Shown here: piece after piece, positions 31,561 through 44,248 of the stretch
Layout of the letters: each line of letters starts with the position of its first letter
How positions within the stretch are numbered: position 1 is the stretch's first letter
Source of the DNA: Mnemiopsis leidyi
Lineage: Eukaryota; Ctenophora; Tentaculata; Lobata; Bolinopsidae
Reading direction: 5' to 3'
Length of the DNA stretch: 56,006 nucleotides
NCBI GenBank assembly: GCA_000226015.1
Contig: JH152696.1
Location: 439,502-495,507 of the forward strand
Notes under the pieces: model-generated
What the model was told of the DNA's origin: nothing
Seen by the model: the letters and a program-made list of their open reading frames with translations, nothing else
Databases searched by the model: none
Position numbers and translations under genes: made by a program

Positions 31561-31604
31561 TCAAAAAACCGCAGGAAAATGAGTGCTGAGCAGCGGTTTT
31601 TTGA
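31561..31604. repeat. 12 bp perfect hairpin in an IPO4 intron
   Basis: TCAAAAAACCGC at 31561-31572 pairs exactly with 31593-31604 over a 20-base loop. Its place, 190 bp after exon 7, is notable but no function can be named. Confidence 0.4.
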
Positions 31605-31812
31605 GGAAGGCCACAAATTTTTGTATCGTGATTAACCTCTGAGTTGTGATCATGTGATATAACAAGAATTGCACCGGGCATCCGCGTTGATTAGTCGTAT
31701 TTTAACTAGTTTCAACTAAATTTTCCTTTCTTTTTATGCTTTGCAAAAAGTACGATAAAGGGAAATGTGTGACTCTTCCCCATGCACAAGGAGTAATGAA
31801 ACTTTGTCCCAG

Positions 31813-31964
31813 GTATCACAGTGGAGAACGGCTACTTAGAAGAGAAAGGGGATGCCCTGTCCTCCCTGTGCGAACTAGCCGACAACATGGCCACACACTT
31901 TGTTCCCTACTACGAGGAAACTTTCGGGTACGGACTGAAACTTGTGGACTACACCGCTCCTTTG
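31813..31964 (+). CDS. IPO4: Importin-4 exon 8
   Basis: Reads EEKGDALSSLCELADNMATH, then FVPYYEETFGYGLKLVDY, the conserved EK-A-LGE-like HEAT after the acidic loop. Phase 1 in, phase 0 out (TTTG|gtacgt). Confidence 0.9.
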
Positions 31965-32704
31965 GTACGTTGTTGTTCTATTCTTTTTTTAGATTTTAGA
32001 TTATAAACTTGATGATGCTGGCTGAAATTAATAAAGAAAAAGACAAATAATTGAACTAAATGATGAAATTCATTGTGAATTTTGAATTTTTTTATTGTTC
32101 CTGCATCAAGAAGAGAGAGTGATAAGTTTAAAATGAGGGTTCAAGTGGAGAGGGAACCTTGTTCAAGTTTTCATTTCGAGCAAGCACGACTCCCAGAGGT
32201 GTGCACTGATTGGTATAGGGTGTGTTACGTTGTCGTGGGCGGGCCGACGATGGTATATTGCACACTCCAAAAGTAGAGCGAACAGCAGAATTGTATCAAT
32301 TTATCAAATTGAGCATATAATTTCGGATTGAGTTAAGAACTTAGAAAAAGCGTCTTCAATTTGAATTTGTTTTTGACGTTTTAGTTAAGATGTGCAATAA
32401 TTGGGTTCGATAAAAATACAAATAGAATTAATACAAATCAAGCGTACAAATACTAACTACTTGCTAAACCACAGTTAAATGTTTAGGTCATTAATAAAAC
32501 AAATATTCCATAAGACTTTAAATTGTAAGATCACTAAAATAAGAATTGTATAACGTTACTTTTTTCTTTTTTCTTAGCACTGCTTTTTCTCATGTAACGG
32601 AATTAAAATCATGTATCCCACCAATTGGAGATAGTAACACGTGACTGTAACATTTACAGCACGTGCCTCAGACGTCTGCACGTGACTGACTCTTCTATTT
32701 ATAG

Positions 32705-32782
32705 GTACGAAGAGGATCCATCCTGTGTATGACGCACGTGTGTGTGGCACTCCACAAAGTTATTGATCAAAACAACTTCCAG
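32705..32782 (+). CDS. IPO4: Importin-4 exon 9
   Basis: 26 codons, phase 0-0: VRRGSILCMTHVCVALHKVI. The VR-x-x and C-ALHK positions match the family. The next intron is 10.8 kb and holds a minus-strand gene. Confidence 0.85.
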
Positions 32783-33262
32783 GTTTGTGGAATTCTCGTT
32801 AGACATTACTTAGTACTGAATAGCATTGATATGCTCGTTTCACAAGTTGCAAACTCAACTGTTCATCCCGTCTCAACTCTAATGTTTAGATACTCTGATG
32901 TTTATGTTTTGATGTGTCCCGCCAATCGTTAACTAAGTTCAAATTTAACACTTGCTGCGTTACATCACTTCGTGAGAAATACAATAAATACCTCAGATCT
33001 CCTTGCCATTTTCCATCGCCATTGATAAACTTTTCGAACCTCAATTTTCAATATACATGAAAGTGTGAACTGTTGAAGCATCATGATCACGTCTATCGTT
33101 CAACAATATCCGTCCGTGCACCTTCACTGACAGCCAAACCGTTCTTCAATACCAGCGGTAAGTTCATCTCATCAAACATTTAAACATTCTTCGCCGACAC
33201 TGAATCACATGGTGACACACAGATCACCATGGCAGCCCAGCACCTCCATCACCCGACACCCG

Positions 33263-33429
33263 TCACCTGTACCCGTAGACTGCCTCGGAATAAGGAGGCG
33301 GGTTTCCCTGACTGTACCGCGGAGGTACAGGACTGGGGTACGGACTCATCTCCGAGTCTGGGGGAGCTGAGGGGCGCAGGGGTGTGCTCGTTCGACGTCT
33401 CTTCCGTTTTCTCGCAATCACACAGATAC
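33263..33429 (-). CDS. PPxY membrane protein, tail exon
   Basis: Phase 1 entry after CTCCAG. Encodes ARKRKRRRTSTPLRPSAPP, then PPRY and PPPY motifs and ends VYGYR before TGA at 33263. Proline- and tyrosine-rich, typical of WW-domain ligands. Confidence 0.72.
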
Positions 33430-34251
33430 CTGGAGTTTTAGTGTTTTATTGTACTGGGGTTGTGAGGGTAAAGTTTTTGTGAGCCATGTGTTTTTGTTTG
33501 ACCAAAGTGGTGTTTTCATTTAGAGCATTGAGTTTGTGTATCAAATGTAGTGCTTTTTGGGTTTTACTTTAGTTGTTAATCTTATTGGCCATGGGCACGA
33601 TTTTCAGCTATTGATACTGACCTACAATGACGAGGACGATGATAACGAACACTACAGCAGCTATTGATACTGACCTACAATGACGAGGACGATAATAACG
33701 AACACTACAGCAGCTATTGATACTGACCTACAATGACGAGGACGATGATAACGAACACTACAGCAGCTATTGATACTGACCTACAATGACGAGGACGATA
33801 ATAACGAACACTACAGCAGCTATCGCCACGATGTACTCTGTCTCGATGTGTTCTGCTCTCCAGATCGGCTGTTTCTTGGGGCAGCATCCCGACCTGAGGT
33901 GCGAGGAAATACTAAAATGATGAGGCAAAATAAGCTTTGTTTCTAGCTTTTCCCATCCTATTTAAATCCCGATCTGTTATCATAAAGTTCTGAAAATAAC
34001 TAAAGTGTAAGAAAAACTTTAATCAACTAAGCAAGACAAATCAGACTACAAGACCCTCACCAGTCCTCCGCGGTGGAGCAACATTCGGAGGTCTTGTTGC
34101 AGTAGTATTCCTGGTTATGTTCCCAGATGTTCTCGAACTTAACTTTACAAAGTGTGTACTCCCCTGTCTCTGACATAGCGGGCAGTGTGTCACGTGACCT
34201 CGTCACATCCTCCTCCTGCTCTGTCTCATCCTGGGCTGGTGTGTGGGTTAA
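33263..34251 (-). CDS. Single-pass membrane protein with PPxY tail (3' part of gene)
   Basis: Three minus-strand exons: about 34061-34251 (extracellular, start uncertain), 33781-33893 (transmembrane) and 33263-33429 (tail and stop). They encode NQEYYCNKTSECCSTAEDW and SGCCPKKQPIW, then EYIVAIAAVVFVIIVLVIV as membrane span, basic ARKRKRRR, and a tail with VPPRYSQGNPPPYSEAVYGY. The CC...CC ectodomain, one span and PPxY tail resemble the Shisa/VOPP1/WBP1 group; these bind WW domains and act in trafficking or receptor modulation. The signal-peptide exon was not found. It is nested antisense in the 10.8 kb IPO4 intron. Confidence 0.68.
33605..33816. repeat. Four 53 bp tandem copies of a transmembrane exon end plus splice donor
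   Basis: Units at 33605, 33658, 33711 and 33764. On the minus strand each contains the codons for AVVFVIIVLVIV and the donor GTAG|gtcagt, followed by an in-frame TAG. Copies 1 and 3 carry GATGATAACG, copies 2 and 4 GATAATAACG, so a 106 bp dimer was duplicated. The unit nearest the upstream exon (33764) is the natural donor. Confidence 0.8.
33781..33893 (-). CDS. PPxY membrane protein, transmembrane exon
   Basis: 113 nt. Enters in phase 2, completing a Trp codon, with SGCCPKKQPIWRAEHIETEY, then the hydrophobic span, and leaves in phase 1 at the first of four donor copies. Confidence 0.7.
34061..34251 (-). CDS. PPxY membrane protein, cysteine-containing extracellular exon
   Basis: Ends GAGGACTG|gtgagg in phase 2. 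Encodes LTHTPAQDETEQEED, then YTLCKVKFENIW and YYCNKTSECC. The acceptor CACACAG| at 34252 is the best in-frame choice, but the open frame extends to 34329, so the true start may lie further upstream. Confidence 0.5.
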
Positions 34252-34344
34252 CTGTGTGACAGGGACGTCAATTCTTGTCGCGGTGATAAAAAGAACGTCA
34301 GTCCGGGACCAGTTCATCCCGCTCTTCAAAGTTTGGTTGCCTCG

Positions 34345-37300
34345 AAAAGATCAGCAACATCAGTAGTGGCCGGATTCCGGAATCTAGTATCTGTAAAGCA
34401 AGTAGTACAATAAATAAAGTATTCTAACATCGAACTGGGGAAAGAGGCTAATGTAAAAATATGTGTATACGTGCGAAATTGGCTCTAAGGCGTAAGGCCA
34501 TGTGTGTGTGTGTGTGTGTATCATGAGTTATGAGACTGATAAACCCCTTAACTTAATGATAACATAATGTGGCATTAATTTGAGTATTAGAACTGTGATC
34601 TTCGTGCTAAATTCCCCGTGGGTACTGTGGAGATAAAGACAATTACTGTACGTTTGATTTCGGAAAGTTGATAAGAGTTCGATTGTAGACGGTTGAAAAA
34701 ACTTATTTCCGCTCAACAAGCTAACAACGTAGTGATTGAGACACACCAAGAAAGAAGCCCGAACAAAGAAGTTACTCTGGCAGAAAGTCAGAAATTTGCT
34801 CGAAATTGGAAAATGTTTAACGCAAATCGACCAACAGTGCCTGGCTGAGTAAATATTGCACAAAAGAGGCGTGTTAAAAAGGAAAGGAGATATATCACGC
34901 AGGGCATTACTTAGTACTTAGATCATTTTGTCTGCTAGTCATGATAGAGAATGTTGAATGACCTAAGCGCTTAACCAGTAGATAGAACTCCTCAAAATAT
35001 TGCACGAAAATGTTGGTGTGCTGAAATCTATAACTGCGAAGTAACAAGTATATATCAAAGCGAAAAGTCACCTTTTGCCGAACAACCATCTTTTCATCAC
35101 CCGATTTACAGTGCTTACTTGCTTACACTCAAAACGGCAAGATGCATGTCATCGACCTCAACAAAACAGCACTGCAGCTTAGCGGTGTAACAACTTGTAA
35201 GATCAGCTCCAGCTTCATAACTGAGCTATACAACAGGACATGCTACATGACGATTATGAGAAATATATGACATGCTTCATCTCGATCTCCAGCTCATGGT
35301 TTCAGTTCTGTTTCTATGTTTTACACGTCAATAGTCATCGAGGTGAAGGTTCTGTAGCGATATATTTTAGGTGCAGACACTAATATTTTATGTGTCTGGA
35401 ATGTACAAACAATACTATTTTATGTGTCCATATGTACAGATAACAGATGGAGCAGTGAGAGGGAAGTGTGAATTGTTGTTTTAAATGTGCGGAATTCTTC
35501 TAGTCGACCTTCATCGCTGTTGTTTCAAAGAAGGTATTAAAGAAGTATATACACGACTTAAAACCGAACAACAAAACTCGGGCTACCCCCTGCCACATTT
35601 TCTACAATTAATGAACGAAACCCTAAATTATTAATTACAACTGACGAGAATAGACCAGACCCAACTCTCCAGTTGCCAGCTCTAAATATACAACGCTGTA
35701 GTGCTGTACAAACAACCCCACGCGAAAGAAGCAAGCCCCAGGAAGCCATGACGGGTCTAGACCAGCTTAACTAAAATAAACACAGAAATGTACGCTCCTT
35801 TTAAGACGTGCACTGCAGACAACTCGCACCGCAAGGCCAAGGTGTGTGCCTGTGGCGAGTGGCACTGTCATTTGATAGAGCGACTTTAATTCGCAAGGAA
35901 ATTGCTAATTTACTACTTAAAGATATGTGCTGTTTGGTCTCTATACGGTGCTGGAAAACGTAACGACCACCAAAAGGTCGACTTGCCGATAGGGCAGTTA
36001 GTAATTAGTTGTTAATCAGATAATTAGGAGATAATTATTTTTGGCATCGCACTTAATATACAGGTGGTGAATGTAGTGTGTGGCGACTGATGGTTAGTGT
36101 GACAAACTGCTGATTTAGGCTAATGAACTGGATTGTTTTTACCCGTACTCTTCATGAAGTGGCCTGCCTGTCTTAAATTACGTGCTAAGCAGTGGGGCTA
36201 GGTTGATCTCTTGTAATTGTGAATTGTAAAATTATTCCGCCAAGAAGTAGGCCTTAATTATGAGGTAAAAAGTGATTCTTAAAATCGGCAGCATATAGCA
36301 TCGATAACTGGAAAGCTTTGAAGTGTCAGTTGGAAATAAGAGATAGTTTGTTCAGTAGACCGAACTTGAACGTGAAAGATCTGATATAGAAAACGAAAAA
36401 TAGACACCAACAAGTTGTTACTTTACTTGTTAAAGACTTAAAGCGAAATTGAACTTAAAAGTCGATCTAGGGCATCTTGATTTGAATGGTTTTATCACTC
36501 AGTTACGAGAATTGGAGGTAAATTCAAGACTCTGCCATCGAAATCGTGCAAAAAAAGTGTCTTGTTTCGACGGATAGAAATCATACCCAACTTGCTTTAT
36601 TGGTGATTAAAATGTTATAAGTGTCTCCAAATTTAAGCAAAATATATGCATTAAATCGAGTCACGTGATTGTGTGTAGAGTTTAGTTTACAGAATGTATG
36701 GATCAGCACAACGTTATGCTAGTTTAGTGTATACACGAACAGGTAAAAGTGCACACCCAAACTATGAAGAAATGTTTGTTTAATGTAGAACTGTCTAGAA
36801 CTGTCTAGAGTCCATCGATTTAGTAAACGCACTAAAGTAGTTTGACTAACGCATCTGTTGTTATGGTTACATTGTCTGTTGTCCAATAATCACCATAGCA
36901 ATATTGTCAGTTTAAACTGTGCATTTGTCCGTCCTTCATTCTAGGAAATTAGTTCTCTAATAAACTAATAAAACCTAAATAGGTTTATATGTCCACTATC
37001 AATGGTTAGTTTATTAGATACTGAAGATAGCATGTATCTCTGTTGCATTACTTCAAGATCGTAAGCTATTTTATTGAGTTTATTTTATTGAGCAGACGCC
37101 TGGTCGTGGTTGTGACTCTCATTAATTCAAACAGAAGAAATCAGTTATAAGTAGAAATAAAGAAGAATCAATGAAAGCCTATGACAGGTGTCGATGTTGC
37201 CGAATGCCGATGCCAAAACTCCATGAACTGTAAAAGATGTCGTCAAGTGTAAGAAACTTGCAATAAATAATGTTCAAGTACTCAACGCTCAGTTGCTCAA

Positions 37301-40016
37301 TCAGAAAGTGTAAGATTCTTTACCCTAACTTTATTTAGGCTTAAGGCTGTCGAAATTCTGGTGTTTAACTTAAACATATCCTTCCTTTATAACGTCCCAG
37401 TGAATTCCTTAACCCTGTGAATTCCTTTCTTGCGGATATTTTTGTACTCTGTGCGATTTATACGTTCATAACATAAAAGATAATCAGATAATTAAATATT
37501 ACCTTTTTTCTAGTTAAATGCTAGTTTGACAGCGGACGCCGGAAAATGATGTATTTTGAAGTGATCTAGACAAGGCACAAGAAGAGATATTATTTAACTA
37601 GCGATCAAAATTCAAAGAAATGTTCCAATCAAAATACAGACATCCATTCCAAGAATAGTTGACCTAGAAAGTTGACGTGAAACAGCCTTACATCTGACGT
37701 TACCAACATATCGAAAGCGAAGAAGAAAGAAAGCGAAAACAGCTTTCGTTCCCCGCCACACACCAACCCATACAACTATTATAGTTAAAGATTTAACATC
37801 CACCCTAATACGATTCTGTTACTCGATGTTACCTCGAAATGGATTGCTAATCGTTTGGTATTGGTCGGTGAACTTTATATATTTACAGGGTGTTATTAGT
37901 GCATCTGTTAAATGTCATTACTAGAACATATTTTGTGTGTTATTGTGTTGGGAATCGGGAGAATTGCAGATTGTTTGGAGAGAGGACGGCCAATGTCCGT
38001 GCGACGGGAAAATCTAGTCAAGTTAGTAAGCCCTTTACCGGACACATTACAGCATTATATTTGTTTCAAATCGACTGAGATTTACTATACTTCAAATAGT
38101 ACCACAATGATACGTGTACATTGCAGATAGTTACTACTTACTACCTATCACATGAATGTTTGTCAAATTACGCCCGACCAGAAGGCACTATAAGGCTCTA
38201 CCGACTACATCGCTGAGATGTTAAAAATAACAATCCTCAACGCGTTGAAAGGAAACTCTACATTTTCCTGTAAAAACTGATTTCTGTGGGAAAAGCGTGG
38301 ACGAAAGATTGTCCCTGTTTACAATAGATCCAGTCATGGTGAATGATAAACCCCTATTGGTAAACTATTACAAATTGTCCGAGCTGTTAGGTAAGCGACC
38401 GACTGTTGGACAGAAATATCAAAGTTTGACGTCCGTCCGAGTTTTCATCCTGTCGGCCAGCGGCCTGTCATTTTCGAGATCCTCTTACTTGTTGAATTCC
38501 TCTGTCGATTGTAAGTTAATCAAGAACTAAAGGAGTATAATGTCTGAACAAATGAAACGAGGCTATAAGTAAGCAGTGTCTCTCAAACTATACATTTTGG
38601 AGTAATATTCGTGTATATTGAATTGATTATGAACACTGAATAGGTTCAAGATTGTATCAGGTGCAGCAGTAGCGTTGGTTAGATTCCCCAGGCCTCTTCA
38701 TACCAGACTTCAGAAGTTTAAGCTGCCGTGTATTAAACACTTTGACATGTTAAATCACGCGTCTAAGTTCATCAATTACTCCTTAAAGGCCTTAATTCTT
38801 CAACAATTAATCTAACGAAAGTTTGTCATATCACCCAGCCTATATTCGAATAATTGCGGTCCATTTTAAAACTTATAACTACTCGTTAATATTATGATAT
38901 CATGGTAAAGGTACTCAACATAATTTAATCAAACAAAGCTTCTGACCGAAACTTAGAAGCTAAGTATCTTTTATAAGTTTATATGTCTACAGAACCCCTC
39001 CCAGATCATCAACATATTATCAGTTTTGTACGGAATTTTTGTCCCTTAATCTGGTAACAGAATAAAAACGACACGGACGGAGCTATCTTTTTTGTTTGAG
39101 ACTCTGTGCGATTTTAGGAAATTGTTTCCCGAACTCCAGTACGTGACGGTAGTCGGAGAACTTGAACATGCCGCACTTAATAAGGAGCAATTATCAAGTC
39201 TATTCTATAAGTGTTTTGAACTGTCCATCGAGCCCTAGGATGAACAGATAAACAGTATCACTATTGTGGCAATAAAATTGAATAAAACTTGAACAATATT
39301 TTTCTTCTTTAAGTTGCTTGAAGCAAGATAGTGCTCAACTTCGTGCTTCGGTATATGCATAGAATCTTTCGGGCACCAAGGTTTCAGACAGAAAGTAAAA
39401 AAATTTTGCCTACAAAGGACCAAAAAACAACATAGTGTAGAAAGCCACAGATAATTTAGACCTGACCATTGACCAATCAGCCGAAGTGCTGTATCATACC
39501 GACTTCATTATAAACACAGGTCCGCGAAAGTGCGTATTTTTTCTCTATCTCTGTCGGATGGAGTCTGTTACTGTAATGACAAATTCGTTACTATAAAAAA
39601 TTATAACCATAATTTGTTCCAACTTACAAATAGAAAAGCTTAAGTGGTAGATGCAGCGGCAGATGTCGAGTCGACCAGGAAAAAAAGCGATAGTGTCATG
39701 ACGCTTTTTCTATGGCTAACGCCACATCTGTTTATGCCTACTAGCGTTATGTGCGGCTATGGCTTTGCTCCTAATCTTTTATTTACGATTAAGTTGATGG
39801 CTACATTTATTTTTCTAACTGACTAGCAAGGAAAACAACGACTACCCATGTCTCTACGTATATTAGCTGTACAAAGGTGTTGTGAGACATGGAACTTGTC
39901 TTGCTGTTCGTTAAGCAAACAAATATACCTAGTTATGTATTAATGTATTGTTATCATTATAGGCGGGGTCTGTCGGAGTGTCGGATATAAACCGGTTATT
40001 TAGGTGATTGGAGCGA
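34345..40016. other. Large IPO4 intron, no gene recognised
   Basis: AT-rich, with only short ORFs of no recognisable content. A (GT)n run lies at 34502-34519. The 5' end of the PPxY membrane protein gene should lie here. Confidence 0.45.
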
Positions 40017-40582
40017 CTGTTACTACTGTTACTACTGTTACTACTACTGTTACTACTACTGTTACTACACTGTTACTACTACTGTTACTACTGTTACTAT
40101 AACAACTGTTACTACTACTGTTACTATAACAACTGTTGTTACTACTGTTACTATAACAACTGTTACTACTACTGTTACTATAACAACTGTTACTACTGTT
40201 ACTACTACTGTTACTACTACTGTTACTACTAGTACTGTTAATACTACTGTTACTACTACTGTAACTACTACTACTGTTACTACTACTACTACTGTTACTA
40301 CTGTTACTACTACTGTTACTACTGTTACTCTACTGTTACTACTGTTACTATTACTGTTGTTACTACTGTTACTACTACTGTTACTACTGTTACTACTGTT
40401 ACTACTGTTACTACTACTGCTACTACTGTTACTACTGTTACTACTACTGTCACTGTTACTGTTACTGTTACTACTGTTACTACTGTTACTACTGTAACTA
40501 CTGTTACTACTACTGTTACTACACTGTTACTACACTGTTACTACTACTGTACTACAACTGTTACTACTACTGTTACTACTGT
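40017..40582. repeat. Long GTTACT/GTTACTACT satellite
   Basis: About 565 bp of GTTACT and GTTACTACT units with interspersed ATAACAACT variants. The ATAACAACTGTTACT arrangement makes stretches self-complementary. ORFs over it are repeat translations. Copy number is likely variable and hard to assemble. Confidence 0.9.
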
Positions 40583-43536
40583 TTGGTGCGATACAAAATT
40601 ATTTGCAGGGAGGATGATGTCATCTTGCGGTGACCTAACCCTGACTTATGGTAGCCAGTAAACAACCTTATGTTCTTACTTATCCTGGTTGTTCGAAAGT
40701 GTTGTTACTGGCTCTCAGTATTCCATGAGACAATTCAGAAAAGATTTATTTATGATGTGACAACGGTTAACCCATTGGAAGTCAGGAAAACCAAGAGGCT
40801 CTTTCACGTGATACAAAATATCTCAGCCACTCTGACAAAATTTCTGACCTCTAGAAAATTCAAGAACACCTGTTTTTAGATTCCGAATGACTGATCATGA
40901 AAATTGCACCTTTATTACTGATACTAGCCAATAGCAGGAAAAAGCGTGACAAAAAACTGGGCAATGACCTAGAAAAAGGAATGACATTTCATCCGAGTAA
41001 AACATTGTAATTTAAGAACCCTAAAATCTCTAACCTGTAATCAATCTTGTTCCAGATGAGATACGCGAATTTCGGGTCACCTAACTAATTATTGGTAGTA
41101 TAGCATGAGTCAAAAGACTACGGGCTTAAAATCCGCAAGTATGCTATTTGTCAAGGTATGTTCGGGTTTGCAATGATACCCTGAAGCCAGAAATACATGA
41201 TACAGTTCCTTCCTGCCTTGAGGTAGCCGAAAAAGTAAAACACTGACCACTATAAACAGGGCGAAAATTTTGGTAAGTTTTTCACGGAGAGGGCATTCTA
41301 GAGGGCTACAGCTTCGAGTCAGAATACAGTATTTCCAGAATCCTTTTAAGGACAATTCTTGTCTAAATAAACGTAGGTAAGCATAACTGACTCTTCAAAC
41401 GTTTCCTGCCAACAGACCAAACATTACCTCGCAACAGACCAGAAATCTCAACACATCAAAAAGTGCGCACGAAGCAAAAAGAGAAAAGTGCTCTGTGTGC
41501 TCGTATTTGTCTACAGCCTCTGGCCTGAGCTAAACTTTTCATCACTTTCTAAACAAGCTAAGTTCTATGACTCGTCAGAATCCATGCTCTCTGTCGATCG
41601 TATTAGCTAGTGTCAGCCTGGACGCGCGGAATGTGCTGTAGTTACCATGACAACACGACAACTGATGTCCTCTCTCCGAGCTTGCTTTGCTTGATCCGGA
41701 GCACAAAGTTGTTGAAAGCAGCGAAAATTATCTAATTTGGAACGTCAATTGTTGGGGAGTCTGTGATGGAATACGTGTTTGCGTGTAAAAGTAAAGTTGA
41801 GAAATACGTATTGCGTTTACTGTGTCAAGAAATACGTATTAATGCGTTAACTATGTAAAGAAATACGTGCTATACTCTTATGTAAAGTATTGAAATACGT
41901 AACGATTTGTAGCAAAGTTAGAGAGCGCTGATCTGGCGATAATAAACTACCACAGAACTATGTATCGGCTGGCTCGCATGAGTGTGTTTGAGTTGGCGAG
42001 TTGCAACCCTGTGTCTGAGCCGGGGCCAATTCCGTTCTAAAGATTAAGGGGGCTCTCATTAATCAGCACTGGCGGTCAGATCGTTCAGAATCAACGTCGT
42101 GGTGTGCACGTGCGCATTTCAATTTGTGCACGTGCTGTCTTGATCTCATTTTGAATTAGTCTTCTGTAAGTCAAATAAGTGTCACTAATAAATCATCACT
42201 CGGCTGACATTCATTTGACGTTATCTAAGTTTTCACAGTTTTCACGAAGTCTAAGTTGAACAAAAATTCGAATAATTTTCATTGTGACCGAGGCAACTTC
42301 GTGACTTAGTTTTGCAGAAAACAAATTTTTATGCCACATACCAATATTAGAAATCTATGAAAAAAGATTCAAAATTATAAAACTGAAGAGGGCAGATATT
42401 TCTAAAACTTTACTGCGCCGTGCCTTATATCACAATATGATAATCGATTATGGGCATATCATAAATGCTGTCGAAACCATAATTAACTAATTGAAAATTT
42501 ACTTGTGCTGCTTGCTGTGCAAGGCGCAAAATCAATATCACAAGCACTGCTTCCTCTTTGGATTGAATTAAAACATCACCACGAAAGAAATATTTCCAAA
42601 TCATGCACTTCATTAATTGATTACTACTTCACAGCTTTGAGCTTTCATTGGGTACCACTTTAAACTTTTAAAACAAGAAGTACTAAAGTTATATCATTTA
42701 GAGAGCGGTTTTTATGTTCACTTCTGTTTGAGGGGCTCTGAGCTTCTGGGTTTATGAACGGATTTCATGGAAGTAAATATTTTACGAAACATGGTGATAT
42801 TAGAGGTGCAGAATAGGCATCATGAGATCATTTTGTTCGATCATATTCTATCAAATTTGATACAAGACTTCAGTAATTATTATCAACCTCACACATTCTG
42901 TGCCTCCGTTCAGATGAACTAGACAATTCATACTGGCCGTACACTTAAACGAATCAGTAATCACCATGGTTATCTGAAATTTATAACTTAAAGGTGTCCT
43001 CAGTCCTGCTTAAATAATCACATTGCTACATTGTCTCAATTTTGAAATAATTTCGTTTTCAATTGGAAGGTGAACCTTGGTTTTAGCGAGCTGGACATTC
43101 TGATCTGATGACGTATGCTGAAGAGTTGAGAGCACCGGCTTCTAGAGGGTTAGCTGGATCCTATTCGACAAAGCACTGTACAGATCTATGAACTTCAGAT
43201 ATCACGATAAGAGTATGAGCTGAGTCTAAGTACGTCCCGGTCCAAGTCCGATTCATCACATCAACATCAATACTGCTTATTTTAACTTATTTTGTGACAT
43301 CCATGAAGGCATTTTATCTTTTTGCTTCGAATACTATAAAACAAGCTGTCTAAATTCTAGCAGTCCGTTACAAGCTATTTGAGTAACCATAGCCATAGCC
43401 AAAGTTACCATAGTTACTGACCTTAGTAACCTTACCTTCCTTGTCAACCATAGTTTACTTAAGTAACCTCAGCTCTGCTACCTTAGTAACCCTTTATACC
43501 TAAGCCTACGTTATCTAAGTTGCTCCGCTACCGCAG
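40583..43536. other. End of the 10.8 kb IPO4 intron
   Basis: No exon seen. A decayed minisatellite with AGAAATACGT units of roughly 30 bp is at about 41780-41905. AGTAACC-rich degenerate repeats at about 43380-43500 lead into the acceptor of the next exon. Confidence 0.45.
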
Positions 43537-43680
43537 GACGAGAACGCAATGCTGCCCAAGTTTCTAGCAGTTTGTGTCCCCCTAGTGTTTGACGTGGCTA
43601 GGTCCGATAAAGACAGGGAGATCGTGTGTTGTGCACTTGAGTGTATCAATGAGATGCTCAAAGAGATGAAGGGTGGTCTG
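43537..43680 (+). CDS. IPO4: Importin-4 exon 10
   Basis: 48 codons, phase 0-0: MLPKFLAVCVPLVFDVARSD, then REIVCCALECINEML. It corresponds to the HEAT with the VVP-Y-A / R-VV-A-LEAL pattern of the family. Acceptor CCGCAG|GAC, donor CTG|gtaagt. Confidence 0.88.
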
Positions 43681-43857
43681 GTAAGTTGACTTTTGTTACC
43701 AACTGAATAATTTTAGCTATACGTAATACGTAATACGGTAATTCAAATTGTTTAGTTAAATTACAGATTGGTCTATGTACTTTAATGAGTCTATTCCTGT
43801 GCTGAGTTCGATGTTTAACCTCTATATTTTTGATTGACTTAATCACCTAAATTTCAG

Positions 43858-43981
43858 ATCGCAGAAGAAGAATACTTTGACTCGCTGATAGAGCTGATTA
43901 AGGATGTTCTGCAACACAAAACTGCCTGCCAGAAGGACTCTGAGGACGACTCCTTCTGTGAGGATGTAGAGGATGATTCGG
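43858..43981 (+). CDS. IPO4: Importin-4 exon 11 with second acidic stretch
   Basis: FDSLIELIKDVLQHKTACQK, followed by DSEDDSFCEDVEDDS. VLQ-KTACQ plus acidic residues is a strong importin-4 signature. Exit in phase 1 (TCGG|gtaggt). Confidence 0.92.
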
Positions 43982-44248
43982 GTAGGTTCCTTGGTTTAAG
44001 TTTTTAAGACATTTTGAGCAGAAATTTATATTTAGTTACGTATCACACTTTAATTTTTAATCTGAATGAGATATAGCATTATAGCGGGTCTTATGGATGA
44101 TTTATAAAATCTTAAAATAGAATTAACATTTAAACCCAATATCAAGATCAAACTTTTGTCGCATTCAATTCGTCGAATCAGGTTTAATAGAAAATATTAG
44201 ACACCCTGATTAAAATAACTTGGCCTGATTTGCATACTAAAGTCATCC

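Noticed and set aside
35558..35749. Minus ORF starting MASWGLLLSRG as leader exon of the PPxY membrane protein
   Set aside because: Hydrophobic start, but no donor in a phase that joins the next exon could be supported.
37612..37803. Minus ORF starting MDVKSLTIIVVWVGV as a signal-peptide exon
   Set aside because: No convincing donor in the right phase and no downstream match.
40008..40232. Leucine/tyrosine-rich ORF
   Set aside because: Pure translation of the GTTACT satellite.
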